DNA from: Microplitis mediator
Taxonomy: Eukaryota > Arthropoda > Insecta > Hymenoptera > Braconidae
DNA: 64,000 bases
Direction: 5' to 3'
NCBI RefSeq assembly: GCF_029852145.1
Contig: NC_079971.1
Coordinates: forward strand, 20,273,563-20,337,562
The position numbers and the translations under genes were made by a program. Position 1 is the first letter of the stretch. The number at the start of each line of letters is the position of its first letter. Below, one piece after another: positions 1-9,278 of this stretch. The notes under the pieces were generated by a model. The model did not search any database. It was not told where the DNA came from and saw only the letters and a list, made by a program, of their open reading frames with translations.

Positions 1-152
1 AAATAATTAAAATTCCATTGCGAATTAATTAAATTTAATTATTATTTTAAAATATACAAGAAAATGACAATAATTTCTAGGATTTATATCTTTGTTTATT
101 GTCTAGATAAATAAATTATTAATTAATTTAAATTTCTAAAGAGATAAATTAC

Positions 153-287
153 CTTTGAGTCATTAGCACTGCGTGGCTTACGACGACGTGATTTACGATT
201 AGACTTATTATTGGAAGACATTGAATGATCAACATCACTTAAGTTATCTGCGCTCAATGAATTTCTATTGTGTTGATTACTGATCAT
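153..287 (-). CDS. First coding exon of an unrecognised gene that leaves the window
   Basis: Read on the minus strand, an ATG at 287-285 opens 45 codons ending in phase 0 at 153, directly followed by a donor (AAG|GTAATT, GT at 152-151). The product starts MISNQHNRNSLSADNLSDVD, is rich in Ser and Asn, and has a basic stretch (RKSRRRKPR) that could be a nuclear localisation or nucleic-acid contact. The exon is more GC-rich than its surroundings and has codon-like composition, which is why I prefer coding over chance. The rest of the gene would lie beyond base 1. I do not recognise the family. An alternative is a non-coding exon that happens to be open. Confidence 0.4.
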
Positions 288-926
288 ATTTTTTTTTAAA
301 TTTTATTCAACGTCACTTAATATGGTCTTGATTTGTTTTTTTTTAATTAATTAATTAATTAATTAATAATTGTTAGCGTAATAGTTATTTATTTATTCAA
401 TTAATTAGTATGAGGAATGAATTGTTTATCGACCGTAACCATGAGTAAGAGATTTGTTTTTATTTTAAGATGACGATCGTTGTTTTTTTTTTTTTTTTTT
501 TTTTTAAATGTATATGAAATAAATGAATATTCAAATATTTTTTTATGATATTGGAATGATATTTTAAAAATGATAAGAAAACTGTTATTCTATTTTTATA
601 CATATTTTTGTTAAAAATTTATATGTATAAATATTTTAGCGTGATTTTGCAACATTTTTTTGCCTGGCGGGTTATAAATATTTCGTAAATATAAAAAATA
701 TAAACACTTCCTTAAAATATAGCTGTCGATAAAAATTTTAAAAGGTCACTTGTGATTTTATAACACTGACCATAAAAAAAAAAGTTATTTTTATTCGATT
801 TATTGTTATTTAATACGATATAAACATATTTCTTCTCTGTCATTATTGTTATATATATGTTTATTAAGGTTATTCGTTTTAAACGAACATTTTGTTGTTT
901 TCACTGCTACTGCAAAATATTGATGT
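288..926. other. AT-rich intergenic stretch
   Basis: No gene is visible. It holds an AATT-type simple repeat (about 339-368) and a long T run (about 482-505). If the exon at 153-287 is real, the 5' UTR and promoter of that gene should lie here, but I see no clear initiator. Confidence 0.5.
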
Positions 927-934
927 ATATCCCT

Positions 935-1758
935 TAGGGTGAGCCAAAAAAAACAACCTATCGAATTTACGTCTTAAAAAGGACCTATATATCGAGAAAA
1001 AAATTCTTCCATTGGGCAAAATTTTTAGCTCAATTTTAAAAGGTGTCGGTAGCCATTTGAAATTTCCCATTTAAATAACATGCAAAAAAATTTTTTTTGA
1101 TTAAAAATATTATAACTTTTGAGCCATGTGAAACAAAAATTCGGCTCTAGAATATTCTTGTAGGGCATTAAATTTCTTAAAAGAAATTCCTGGGAGTCGA
1201 ATTTGTAAACTTGATATTTCGTATACTAACAGGCTATTAAAGTCTAGAGTAAACAGAATCATACAAATTTAAGGCTTTATTTGGATTTTCCAAATACTTT
1301 TCTTTTATTGTGATCGATAACAAAATATTATTTGTTACAACGTGGATATTGTTGGTGATTTCATTGCACTACATGTAGAAAAAATTTTCTCGTAGTATTG
1401 ATATTTTTAATAATAAAGCCTTAAATTTGTATGATTCTGTTTACTCTAGACTTTGATGGCCTGTTCGTATACGAAATATCAAGTTTACAAATTCGACTCC
1501 CAGGACTTATTTTAAAGAAATTTAATGCCCTACAAAAATATTCTAGGGCCGAATTTTTATCTCACACGGTTCAAAAGTTATAATATTTTTAATCAAAAAA
1601 GTTTTTTTTCCATGTTATTTAAATGGGAAATTTGAAATGGCTACCGACACCTTTTAAAATTGAGCTAAAAATTTTGCCCAGTAGGAGAATTTTTTTCTCG
1701 ATATATAGGTCCTTTTCAAGACATAAATTCGATAGCTTGGTTTTTTTGGCTCACCCTA
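935..1758. mobile_element. Palindromic hAT-like foldback element (824 bp)
   Basis: The two halves are long inverted copies of each other meeting near 1345. The ends are TAGGGTGAGCC and GGCTCACCCTA. Both sides carry the 8-bp direct repeat ATATCCCT (927-934 and 1759-1766), the target duplication length of hAT transposons. There is no transposase ORF, so it is non-autonomous. Each arm contains a TTGTAGGGCATTAAATTTC-like motif seen inside other palindromes of this window. Open frames on either strand here are palindrome by-products. Confidence 0.85.
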
Positions 1759-1780
1759 ATATCCCTATAAAAAAATTTAT

Positions 1781-2093
1781 ATAGGAATCCAGCGTAGATT
1801 CCTATGTGGGATCCCACATGACGTCGGATGGATTCCCATATGGCGTCCTATAGGAATCCAGCATAGATCTTGATCTAGATTCTCACATGGGTTCCTATGG
1901 GAATTCACACCATGCCAAATTCATATGGGAATCTAGTATGGATTCCCATAGGGAATCCCGATACCTATAGTTTCCTACATAGATACTTATATAAATCCAT
2001 ACACTTCTATATTAATTCCTATGGATTCTTTTATAAGTTCATACTTTTCTATATGGATTTCTATGGGTTCCCATGCAATTCCACATAGATTCT
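1781..2093. repeat. Degenerate short-period repeat built on GGAATCC / GGATTCC
   Basis: Some 300 bp consist of imperfect 12-25 bp units around TATGGGAATCC and its complement (for example CATATGGGAATCTAG and ATGGATTCCCATA). Since the core is nearly self-complementary, both strands look alike. It begins right after the target duplication of the preceding hAT-like element. No coding function is visible. Confidence 0.6.
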
Positions 2094-3015
2094 TTTGATA
2101 GGGATATCAAGAAAAAAATTCTCAAAAATTTTAGCCCTTACTCTTGCTGTAAATATTTGTATTTTAATTTTAAAGTTTTTCAATTTAAAACGCATAGGGA
2201 ATCTAATTGTTTATTTTTTGTTCAAATTTTCTCATGCTCAGCCGCATTTCAAGTCATTGGGATTTCGATTTCGATATTTGAGCACTAGCGCACACTGCAC
2301 CAGTGACAAAGTAGAGAATCAAAAAAGGCCATTCGGCAGCCGAAATGGAAGTAGATTTCTCATTGTTTAATTTTTTTCACTGTTCAAATGAAAGCTTATA
2401 ATAAAATAATTTTTTTTTTTACATTTTCTTAAAAATTCTCGAGATGATAAAACAAAAAAAATCAAAAAATTATAAGTATAATGCCAAAAATTGATGCTAA
2501 CTAAATGAACTTCAGAAGAATTTTTGATGATAATGCACTATATGTTTTGATTTTGACGTTATTTAAAGATCCGTATGCATATATTCAAACTATCGGACCA
2601 ATGGTATTCCGGACCCTATTCGAAAAATTATGATAGATTATGGTTTTAATGCTCGAGAATTCTACCATAAGGACAAAGGCGATAATTTGCTTTCAATAAA
2701 ATCTAATAATAAAATATTCTAAAATTAAAAATTGATTGTGATACATCAAAGTGTCATACTTGAAATTAGTACTAATATTTGAAATAAGAAGCCTATTAGA
2801 ATATCAAACGACGAGTAGATATAGATAATATTTTCATCATAACTAATGTTAATCTTGTTATTGATGTATCATATCATTTATACTCTGTCGATAAAACAAA
2901 ATTGTATACACCCACTGAATTGAGATGTTTAGATTTTATAAGTGTCACACTGCGATAATATGAATTTAAGTAGCTCTATGAATGTACTAAGAAGTAGGAG
3001 AACTAATGCAATAGC
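2094..3015. other. Intergenic stretch with a possible decayed ORF and a dispersed 25-bp motif
   Basis: The segment GGCCATTCGGCAGCCGAAATGGAAG near 2318-2345 recurs near 62,620 followed by similar bases, so it is a dispersed repeat. From 2505 an ATG frame runs 42 codons to TGA at 2631-2633, and the next frame stays open to about 2720. This could be a frameshifted relic, but I cannot assign it to a family. Nothing else is supported. Confidence 0.35.
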
Positions 3016-4718
3016 AAAATTTCATTGAATGAATGGTAAAATAAGTAATTTCAGTGGTCTAGGCATATATATATCGGCATGAAATTTCAAGCTTATTCGA
3101 AGAGCTTTCAGATGAATTCGATATAAAGTCATCAATAAGTTATCACATTCAAAAGATATTAAAGGAAGAATAAGTAAAAATATGAATTTTGGGCATTTTG
3201 AAAATTTTGAAATGCTATAACTTTTAAACTAATCGACCGATTGAGCTCATTTTCAAACTCGAACAAGGTAGTCAGCCACAAAATACGTATACTAAGTTTC
3301 AAGGTGATCGGTTCGAAATTGTGGCTATAATCAAAGTGAAAACCTGTATAAAATTAGTTTCTACAATATTTTGTAAATGTTCAAAACCATTTATCTATTA
3401 GAAAAAATGGTCAAATCAACAAGCTGTATAGTCAAAATTGTAGGCAATCGAACGAGCTTTCACATAGAACAAACGAAAATAAGCTATCTCTTTCCGTTTA
3501 GAAGTTACATCCAGTTAAAGCGGCAAACAAATTTTTTTTGAAAATTTTACAAAATTTTAATTAACTATAACTGCTAAACTTATTGGCCGAATTGGCTCAT
3601 CTTCGAACTCATCCAAGGTAATCGTCTATAGAATAAGTATACTGAGTTTCATTAAGATCGGTGTAGAATTGTGGACGCTATCGTTGGAGAACGGAGCGTT
3701 ATATTATATATACATATATATATATATATAAATACATATATAAACTTTTGAACCAAATGTATTTTCTGACTCAGCTCGTCGAGCTGAATTGAGATATAGC
3801 AAAATTTTTCGAAAATTCCATTATGAGGACAAATACAATAGTTAGATTTCTATGAAATCTACTAAAAATTTCATTGAATGAATGGTAAAATAAGTAATTT
3901 CAGTGGTCTAGGCATATATATATCGGCATGAAATTTCAAGCTTATTCGAAGAGCTTTCAGATGAATTCGATATAAAGTCATCAATAAGTTATCACATTCA
4001 AAAGATATTAAAGGAAGAATAAGTAAAAATATGAATTTTGGGCATTTTGAAAATTTTGAAATGCTATAACTTTTAAACTAATCGACCGATTGAGCTCATT
4101 TTCAAACTCGAACAAGGTAGTCAGCCACAAAATACGTATACTAAGTTTCAAGGTGATCGGTTCGAAATTGTGGCTATAATCAAAGTGAAAACCTGTATAA
4201 AATTAGTTTCTACAATATTTTGTAAATGTTCAAAACCATTTATCTATTAGAAAAAATGGTCAAATCAACAAGCTGTATAGTCAAAATTGTAGGCAATCGA
4301 ACGAGCTTTCACATAGAACAAACGAAAATAAGCTATCTCTTTCCGTTTAGAAGTTACATCCAGTTAAAGCGGCAAACAAATTTTTTTTGAAAATTTTACA
4401 AAATTTTAATTAACTATAACTGCTAAACTTATTGGCCGAATTGGCTCATCTTCGAACTCATCCAAGGTAATCGTCTATAGAATAAGTATACTGAGTTTCA
4501 TTAAGATCGGTGTAGAATTGTGGACGCTATCGTTGGAGAACGGAGCGTTATATTATATATACATATATATATATATATAAATACATATATAAACTTTTGA
4601 ACCAAATGTATTTTCTGACTCAGCTCGTCGAGCTGAATTGAGATATAGCAAAATTTTTCGAAAATTCCATTATGAGGACAAATACAATAGTTAGATTTCT
4701 ATGAAATCTACTAAAAAT
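3016..4718. repeat. 849-bp unit in two direct tandem copies
   Basis: Copy 1 is 3016-3864 and copy 2 is 3865-4713, followed by five more matching bases (AAAAT), which is the junction microhomology. Reading the two copies side by side I find no difference, even through the TA-rich tract near 3705-3740 and 4555-4590. Each unit contains two diverged ~110-bp sub-repeats (near 3225-3335 and 3570-3680). Near its end is the hairpin CAGCTCGTCGAGCTG, reminiscent of the GAGCTCGAAGAGCTC hairpin of the AACTTCCCGC element family. No ORF. It is either a very recent duplication or an assembly duplicate. Confidence 0.9.
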
Positions 4719-5396
4719 GCTGCGAGTGGCTACAGGATAAAACGTGTCTCCAGATATCTTCCCTCGTTTCATTTGAGTTCATTCGACTTTTCACGTTGTC
4801 TTCTACATTCCACAAATCTAATTTTCCATTTTTTAATAATTTTCAAATTTTTAAGAAAAAATCGTGGAGTCTTCCTACGAAGATATCAAGAACAAAGTAA
4901 TTTATTATTTAACTGCAGCAAGAACGTAAGGTAAGAGCACTAGTTTCCATTCGAGTACAACTATAATTAAATAGTAGCCATATTATTACTTGACTTAACA
5001 ATTCTCTTAGATAATTAGTTTGATCAATAAAATATTTAACTTGGAAAAATAAAATTATTATTTGAAAGAAATTGACACTTTTTAAAATTAATTCATAATA
5101 AATAAAAAAATGATAATTTTAAATTACGATATATTGATTTTTAGTGTACACTTTCACGTGAAAGAAAAAGAATTTTGATCAATGATATTTTTTTTATTGA
5201 TTTTAATTAATAACATCGAAGTATATTTTTCGCTCCAGTTGAATTTTCCTTCATGAAATTTTAAGAAAAGAAATTTTTCATAGAATTAATAAAAAAAACG
5301 TGGATTTATAATAAGTGGATTGTTAATTCTTTTTTATTTGTCACAAAAGTTATGGGTAAAAGAATGATACTGAAAGTGGTCGACGGTATTTGTTTA
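4719..5396. other. AT-rich intergenic stretch, nothing recognised
   Basis: Low-complexity A/T-rich DNA with no open frame of convincing composition. The 77-codon frame at 4701-4934 begins inside the tandem duplication and lacks codon-like composition. Confidence 0.4.
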
Positions 5397-5884
5397 CAAG
5401 TGGGGGCCACCTTATTTTGGGCCATAACTAGGCGAAAAATTAACATTTTCAACTTTTTTTTTTTTTGATTCTGCTTATTTTTACGGCGCATTTATGATAA
5501 AAAATAAAGCGATGTTGAAAAATTAAAATTTAAATGACTTTTTTGCGATTGAAAGTACGAAAAATGAGATATTTCTCGGTTTTTCGTTGAAATTTGTTTC
5601 ATATGATTTTTTGTGGATAATCTAGTAATTTTTTTTAGAAACTACAGAAAAAAAGAAATAATTTGAAAAAAAAAAAAAGTTGATTATCACAATTTAAACA
5701 AATTTTATGAATTATTGAAATAAAAAAAAATTAAAATTAAAATTTTTTATTAATGATTAATAAAAAAAATTTTTTTTTGTAATTAGTTTATAAATACATA
5801 TATATATATAAATATAAAGAAATAATTTAAGAAAAAAAAATTTTTTAATATCTTATGTTGAAAATTTAAATTTAAGTAAAACAA

Positions 5885-6010
5885 AAATCCGTTTATCGGT
5901 TGAGCCTGCGGGTCAGTCCAAAAACGATATATCTGGAACGAATAACTGATGGAGACGGTTGAGGTGGCAATCGACGTGTTTTATTGAGTTCTCAGATTTT
6001 GAAACTGATT
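5885..6010 (-). mobile_element. Fragment of the AACTTCCCGC element family
   Basis: The segment from TTTATCGGTTGAGCCTGCGG through GCAATCGACGTGTTTTATTGAG matches the 3' part of the full copy at 22784-23527, in reverse orientation. It lies in the centre of the TA-flanked palindrome, so it was either captured by or inserted into it. Confidence 0.55.
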
Positions 6011-6038
6011 TATCTGGTCGTTTTTGAGAAATTTTAAA

Positions 6039-6360
6039 ACAACCACAATTTTCTTTGAAAATAAACACATCTAGGATGAACGCTCAAGTTTGTATAAAAA
6101 TCACAAATTTTTATGTCACAACCAGAATTTCCTGAAAAATAAGCACATCGAGAATAAATACTCTATTCTCGGTCACAACCACAATTTTCTCGGAAAATAA
6201 ACACATCTAGAATGAATTGAATGCTCAAGTTTGTATCACAATTTTCTATATCACAACCACAATTTTCCTGAAAAATAAGCACATCGAGAATGAACACTTT
6301 ACTTTAGGTCACAACCACAATTTTCCTGAAAAACAAGCACATCTAGAATGAACGCTTCAG
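6039..6360. repeat. Minisatellite, about five units of 55-78 bp
   Basis: The core CACAACCACAATTTTCCTGA followed by AAAATAAGCACATCGAGAAT recurs about five times, with spacers alternating between a longer form (containing GCTCAAGTTTGTAT) and a shorter one (containing ACTCTATTCTCGGT). It sits in the loop of the palindromic element at 5397-7094. Confidence 0.75.
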
Positions 6361-7201
6361 GTGTTATTGAGAAGGTTAATGGTAAATTTCAGGTTTCACT
6401 ATATTTAAAATTGTTTCACTATCGAAATCAAATTTATGGACCATAAATTAATTCATCAAAGTAATAACAATCAATGTCTTAGAAATAAAATAATTAACTA
6501 AATTACTACACGAAGCTATTAAACAATAAAACAATTCATTATAATTCATTCATTAATAAGTACATCATGGAATTCACGCAACGTGGTAAAAAATGCGTGA
6601 AGACGATCGCGATAATAAGAAATTTAGAAATCAAAAAATTTTTTATTTTTTTATAAATTAATTACAAAAAAAATTTTTATTTTTTTATAAATTAATTACA
6701 AAAAAATTTTTAATTTCAACTTTTTTTTTCATTAATTATTAATAAAAAAATTTAATTTTAATTTTTTTTTATTTCAATAATTCATAAAATTTGTTTAAAT
6801 TGTGATAATCAACTTTTTTTTTTTTTAAATTATTTCTTTCTTTATGTAGTTTCTAAAAAAAATTACTATATTATCCACAAAAAATCATATGAAACAAATT
6901 TCAACGAAAAACCGAGAAATATCTCATTTTTCGTACTTTCAATCGCAAAAAAGTCATTTAAATTTTAATTTTTCAACATCGCTCTATTTTTTATCATAAA
7001 TGCGCCGTAAAAATAAGCAGAATCAAAAAAAAAAAAAGTTGAAAATGTTAATTTTTCATTTAGTTATGGCCCAAAATAGGGTGGCCCCCACTTGTAAATA
7101 TTTACCAAATTATTCTCATTTCTGTTATTTTCAGTTTTCAGTATCATGGAAAAAGACCCATTATAAATTAATACCTATTTTAATAGTGGTGATTCGATAC
7201 C

Positions 7202-7480
7202 GTGATATTAAACGACGAATACTATCGAGAGCTTGTCGATACTATAATGTTTCTTGCTGGGGTCGTCGGATCCCTGAACATGATTGATGTAGTCGTAGGA
7301 AATCTGAAGGATATTGATGAATATTCCGCTTTTGGAGATCGACTGGACTTAATGAAGAAACAATGCCATAAGATTGCGATGGAGACGATTGCAAAAATGA
7401 TGTCGATGAGTGATTTCGATCCTACAGATGTGCCTTCACGTTTGAAAGAAGTATTGACTGATGTTATTCGCGAACATTAA
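7202..7480 (+). CDS. Open gene-like copy 1 of an unrecognised ~92-residue domain
   Basis: An open frame encodes about 92 residues with balanced composition: EYYRELVDTIMFLAG, then a helical Leu/Ile-rich stretch, then LMKKQCHKIAMETIAKMM. A diverged second copy of the same sequence lies 850 bp downstream, and the differences between the copies keep the amino-acid pattern, which suggests past coding selection. There is no ATG at the start of the frame (it begins with GTG after an in-frame TGA at 7190-7192), so an upstream exon or loss of the 5' part is needed; the palindromic element ends at 7094, just upstream. I do not recognise the family. It may be a relic rather than a live gene. Confidence 0.35.
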   Translation: MILNDEYYRELVDTIMFLAGVVGSLNMIDVVVGNLKDIDEYSAFGDRLDLMKKQCHKIAMETIAKMMSMSDFDPTDVPSRLKEVLTDVIREH

Positions 7481-7785
7481 AAGGAAGCTATCCAAGACAC
7501 TAAGTACGAAAACTTTATTATAATCATACTGCATTTTAGTTTCTAAAAATAACTTTTTCCTCGATGGTAGTAAATTAAAAAAAAAATTATAAAAACCGTA
7601 TCTTAAGAATGTTATTAATTTAATAAATAATTTCCATACGACCTAGGATTTAAAAAAAAAATTAAGCATACTCTAGTCACCATGAATTTATAATGCAAAA
7701 ACTTTCTTGGGGTATACACATGAAGAATCAATAGACTTGATCCAAGCAATCGATTCGGACGAATCAATCACGGAAGAACCATTGA

Positions 7786-8660
7786 GCCAATCAATCGATT
7801 CGGATAAGCCAATCGACGTGTAGGAATTCATTTCACGTTTCAAGAGTATTTCTAGAAAAAAAACTTATAAAGAACATTCTTCGCAAAATATCCTCACTTG
7901 CAGAACTTTCTTTAGCTTATGTTGAACGCGAAATTCGTGGTTTACAAAATTACAGAAATAATTACCACTGTTCTTCTCTTCATTGGTCCATAAATGAATA
8001 TATAACCGAAATCTTGCCAAGTACTTTGGCGTATTGGTGTTTCGATACCGTGATAGTAAGAGACGAATACTATCGAGAGCTTGTGAACAATGTAATGTTT
8101 CTTGCTGAGGCCATCGGATCCCTGAAGATGATTGAGAAGTTGTAGTAAATCTGATGGAAATAGATAATTCTATCGCTTCCGGAGATCAAGCAAACTTAGT
8201 AAAAGAGCAATGCCATAAGATGGCGGTAGAGACGATTACAAAAATGATATCAATGAACTTGATCATTGGCCAGGCGTGGATTCGAATCCCAGCGGTTGCC
8301 GAAAGAATTTTTCACACAAAGAGTGTGATGTCTTTCGGCCCTGAAGTTCGTCCCGTCGCCGATGATGAATTTGATCTGGTTTAAATATTGAATTAGATTT
8401 GATGTGAATTTGATTCGTATACGAATTCGACTCGATTGGTTGGATTGGGAATGCCCAAGGCCTTAATATACATATATATACTGAAAAAAAAAAAATAAAA
8501 AAATGATATCAATGAGTAATTTTAATCCAATGATATGTGTCAAAATTTGAACCAAATATTGACGTATTATTTTTGAATATATAAATGAAGCTATCCAAGA
8601 TCCTGTGATGCTGGCAAACATAAATACAATTGTTAAGAAGTTGAATAGAAGCGAATAATC
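7786..8660 (+). pseudogene. Broken copy 2 of the same domain, interrupted by a SINE
   Basis: A frame free of stops runs from 7786 to TAG at 8143-8145 (119 codons) and ends in DEYYRELVNNVMFLAEAIGS, matching copy 1. A small indel then moves the homology to another frame, continuing NSIASGDQANLVKEQCHKMA and ETITKMISM. At 8257 a SINE interrupts the frame. The target resumes at 8516 with SNFNP, matching SDFDP of copy 1. Further similarity (NEAIQDP) appears near 8590. The upstream ~90 residues (for example YVEREIRGLQNY) have no counterpart next to copy 1. So this is a tandem paralogue killed by frameshift and retroposition. Confidence 0.6.
8257..8498 (+). mobile_element. tRNA-derived SINE with 17-bp target duplication
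   Basis: The insert contains GTGGATTCGAATCCCAG, a good pol III B box in a tRNA T-arm context. It ends in an A-rich tail (CTGAAAAAAAAAAAATAAA). It is bounded by the direct repeat AAAAATGATATCAATGA at 8240-8256 and 8499-8515. No clear A box is present upstream, so the copy is probably 5'-truncated. Removing it restores the homology of the surrounding pseudogene to its neighbour. Confidence 0.75.
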
Positions 8661-8702
8661 AAGTACTGACCACAGACCACCGATATTTTCATTAATTACG
8701 AA

Positions 8703-8813
8703 GTATTTAGATTTACTGTTGTCTGGTGTATAAATTTATACACTTGTAATTATTAGTATTTAGTATTATTAGTTTATAAAGATAAAAATACTATCAGGTA
8801 ATTGTAGAAATTT
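8703..8813 (+). repeat. Dispersed ~110-bp repeat (partner at 15858-15966)
   Basis: From TTAGATTTACTGTTGTCTG to GGTAATTGTAGAAATTT this segment matches 15858-15966 with few differences. The last 12 bases (TTGTAGAAATTT, 8802-8813) recur at 8957-8968 and 13642-13653 and are followed here by a T run. A related but 5'-truncated LINE tail may therefore lie between 8814 and 8956. Confidence 0.65.
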
Positions 8814-9278
8814 TTTTTTTCGTTTTGAAAATCTCTTTATTAATGAAATTAATGATACATAACTGTCAACATAAATTATTAAATGTTCCTATCCCATTGA
8901 GGACTTTACCAATTGTTTTTTAGTTTTATTTATTTTGCCGTGCATCATATAATGGATTGTAGAAATTTTTTTTTTTTTTTTGCATTTGTAAAGTCTTTTA
9001 TTTATATTTTATTTGTAATACATGTTTTACAATGTTTGTATAGTTTTATTTTGTTCCCGTTTTATAAAAAAAAAAACTAACCAAATATGTTTATGTTTTA
9101 AATTTTAAATGTAAATTGGTTTATTTGTTATTTATTTGTGATTTCTAATCGGGTAAAAAATTTAAAAAAAAGCCCATATATTTCTTTTTATACTTAACAT
9201 CTAACTTACATATTAACTTAAAACTAGTATATTTATTTATTTACATTATTTACAGTATTGACATGTTTACGTTTGTTC

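Larger units (their letters stand above)
5397..7094. mobile_element. Long-armed palindromic element with TA flanks
   Basis: Arms at about 5397-5790 and 6690-7094 are inverted copies; the ends read CAAGTGGGGGCCACC and GGTGGCCCCCACTTG (one mismatch is in the next few bases). Each end is flanked by TA (5395-5396, 7095-7096), consistent with a Tc1/mariner-type target, although the TA could also be part of the terminal repeat. The same 30-odd-residue frame appears on opposite strands of the two arms, which is a by-product of the palindrome. The middle holds an AACTTCCCGC-family fragment and a minisatellite. No transposase is seen. Confidence 0.7.

Noticed and set aside
5306..5491. Frame MRRKNKQNQKKKKLKMLIF seen on both strands (also 7000-7287)
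   Set aside because: Produced by the two arms of a palindromic element, with the Lys run from a poly-A tract.
8257..8320. tRNA gene suggested by GGATTCGAATCCCAG
   Set aside because: Only the B-box half is present, no acceptor stem or anticodon arm; tail and 17-bp duplications show a SINE.
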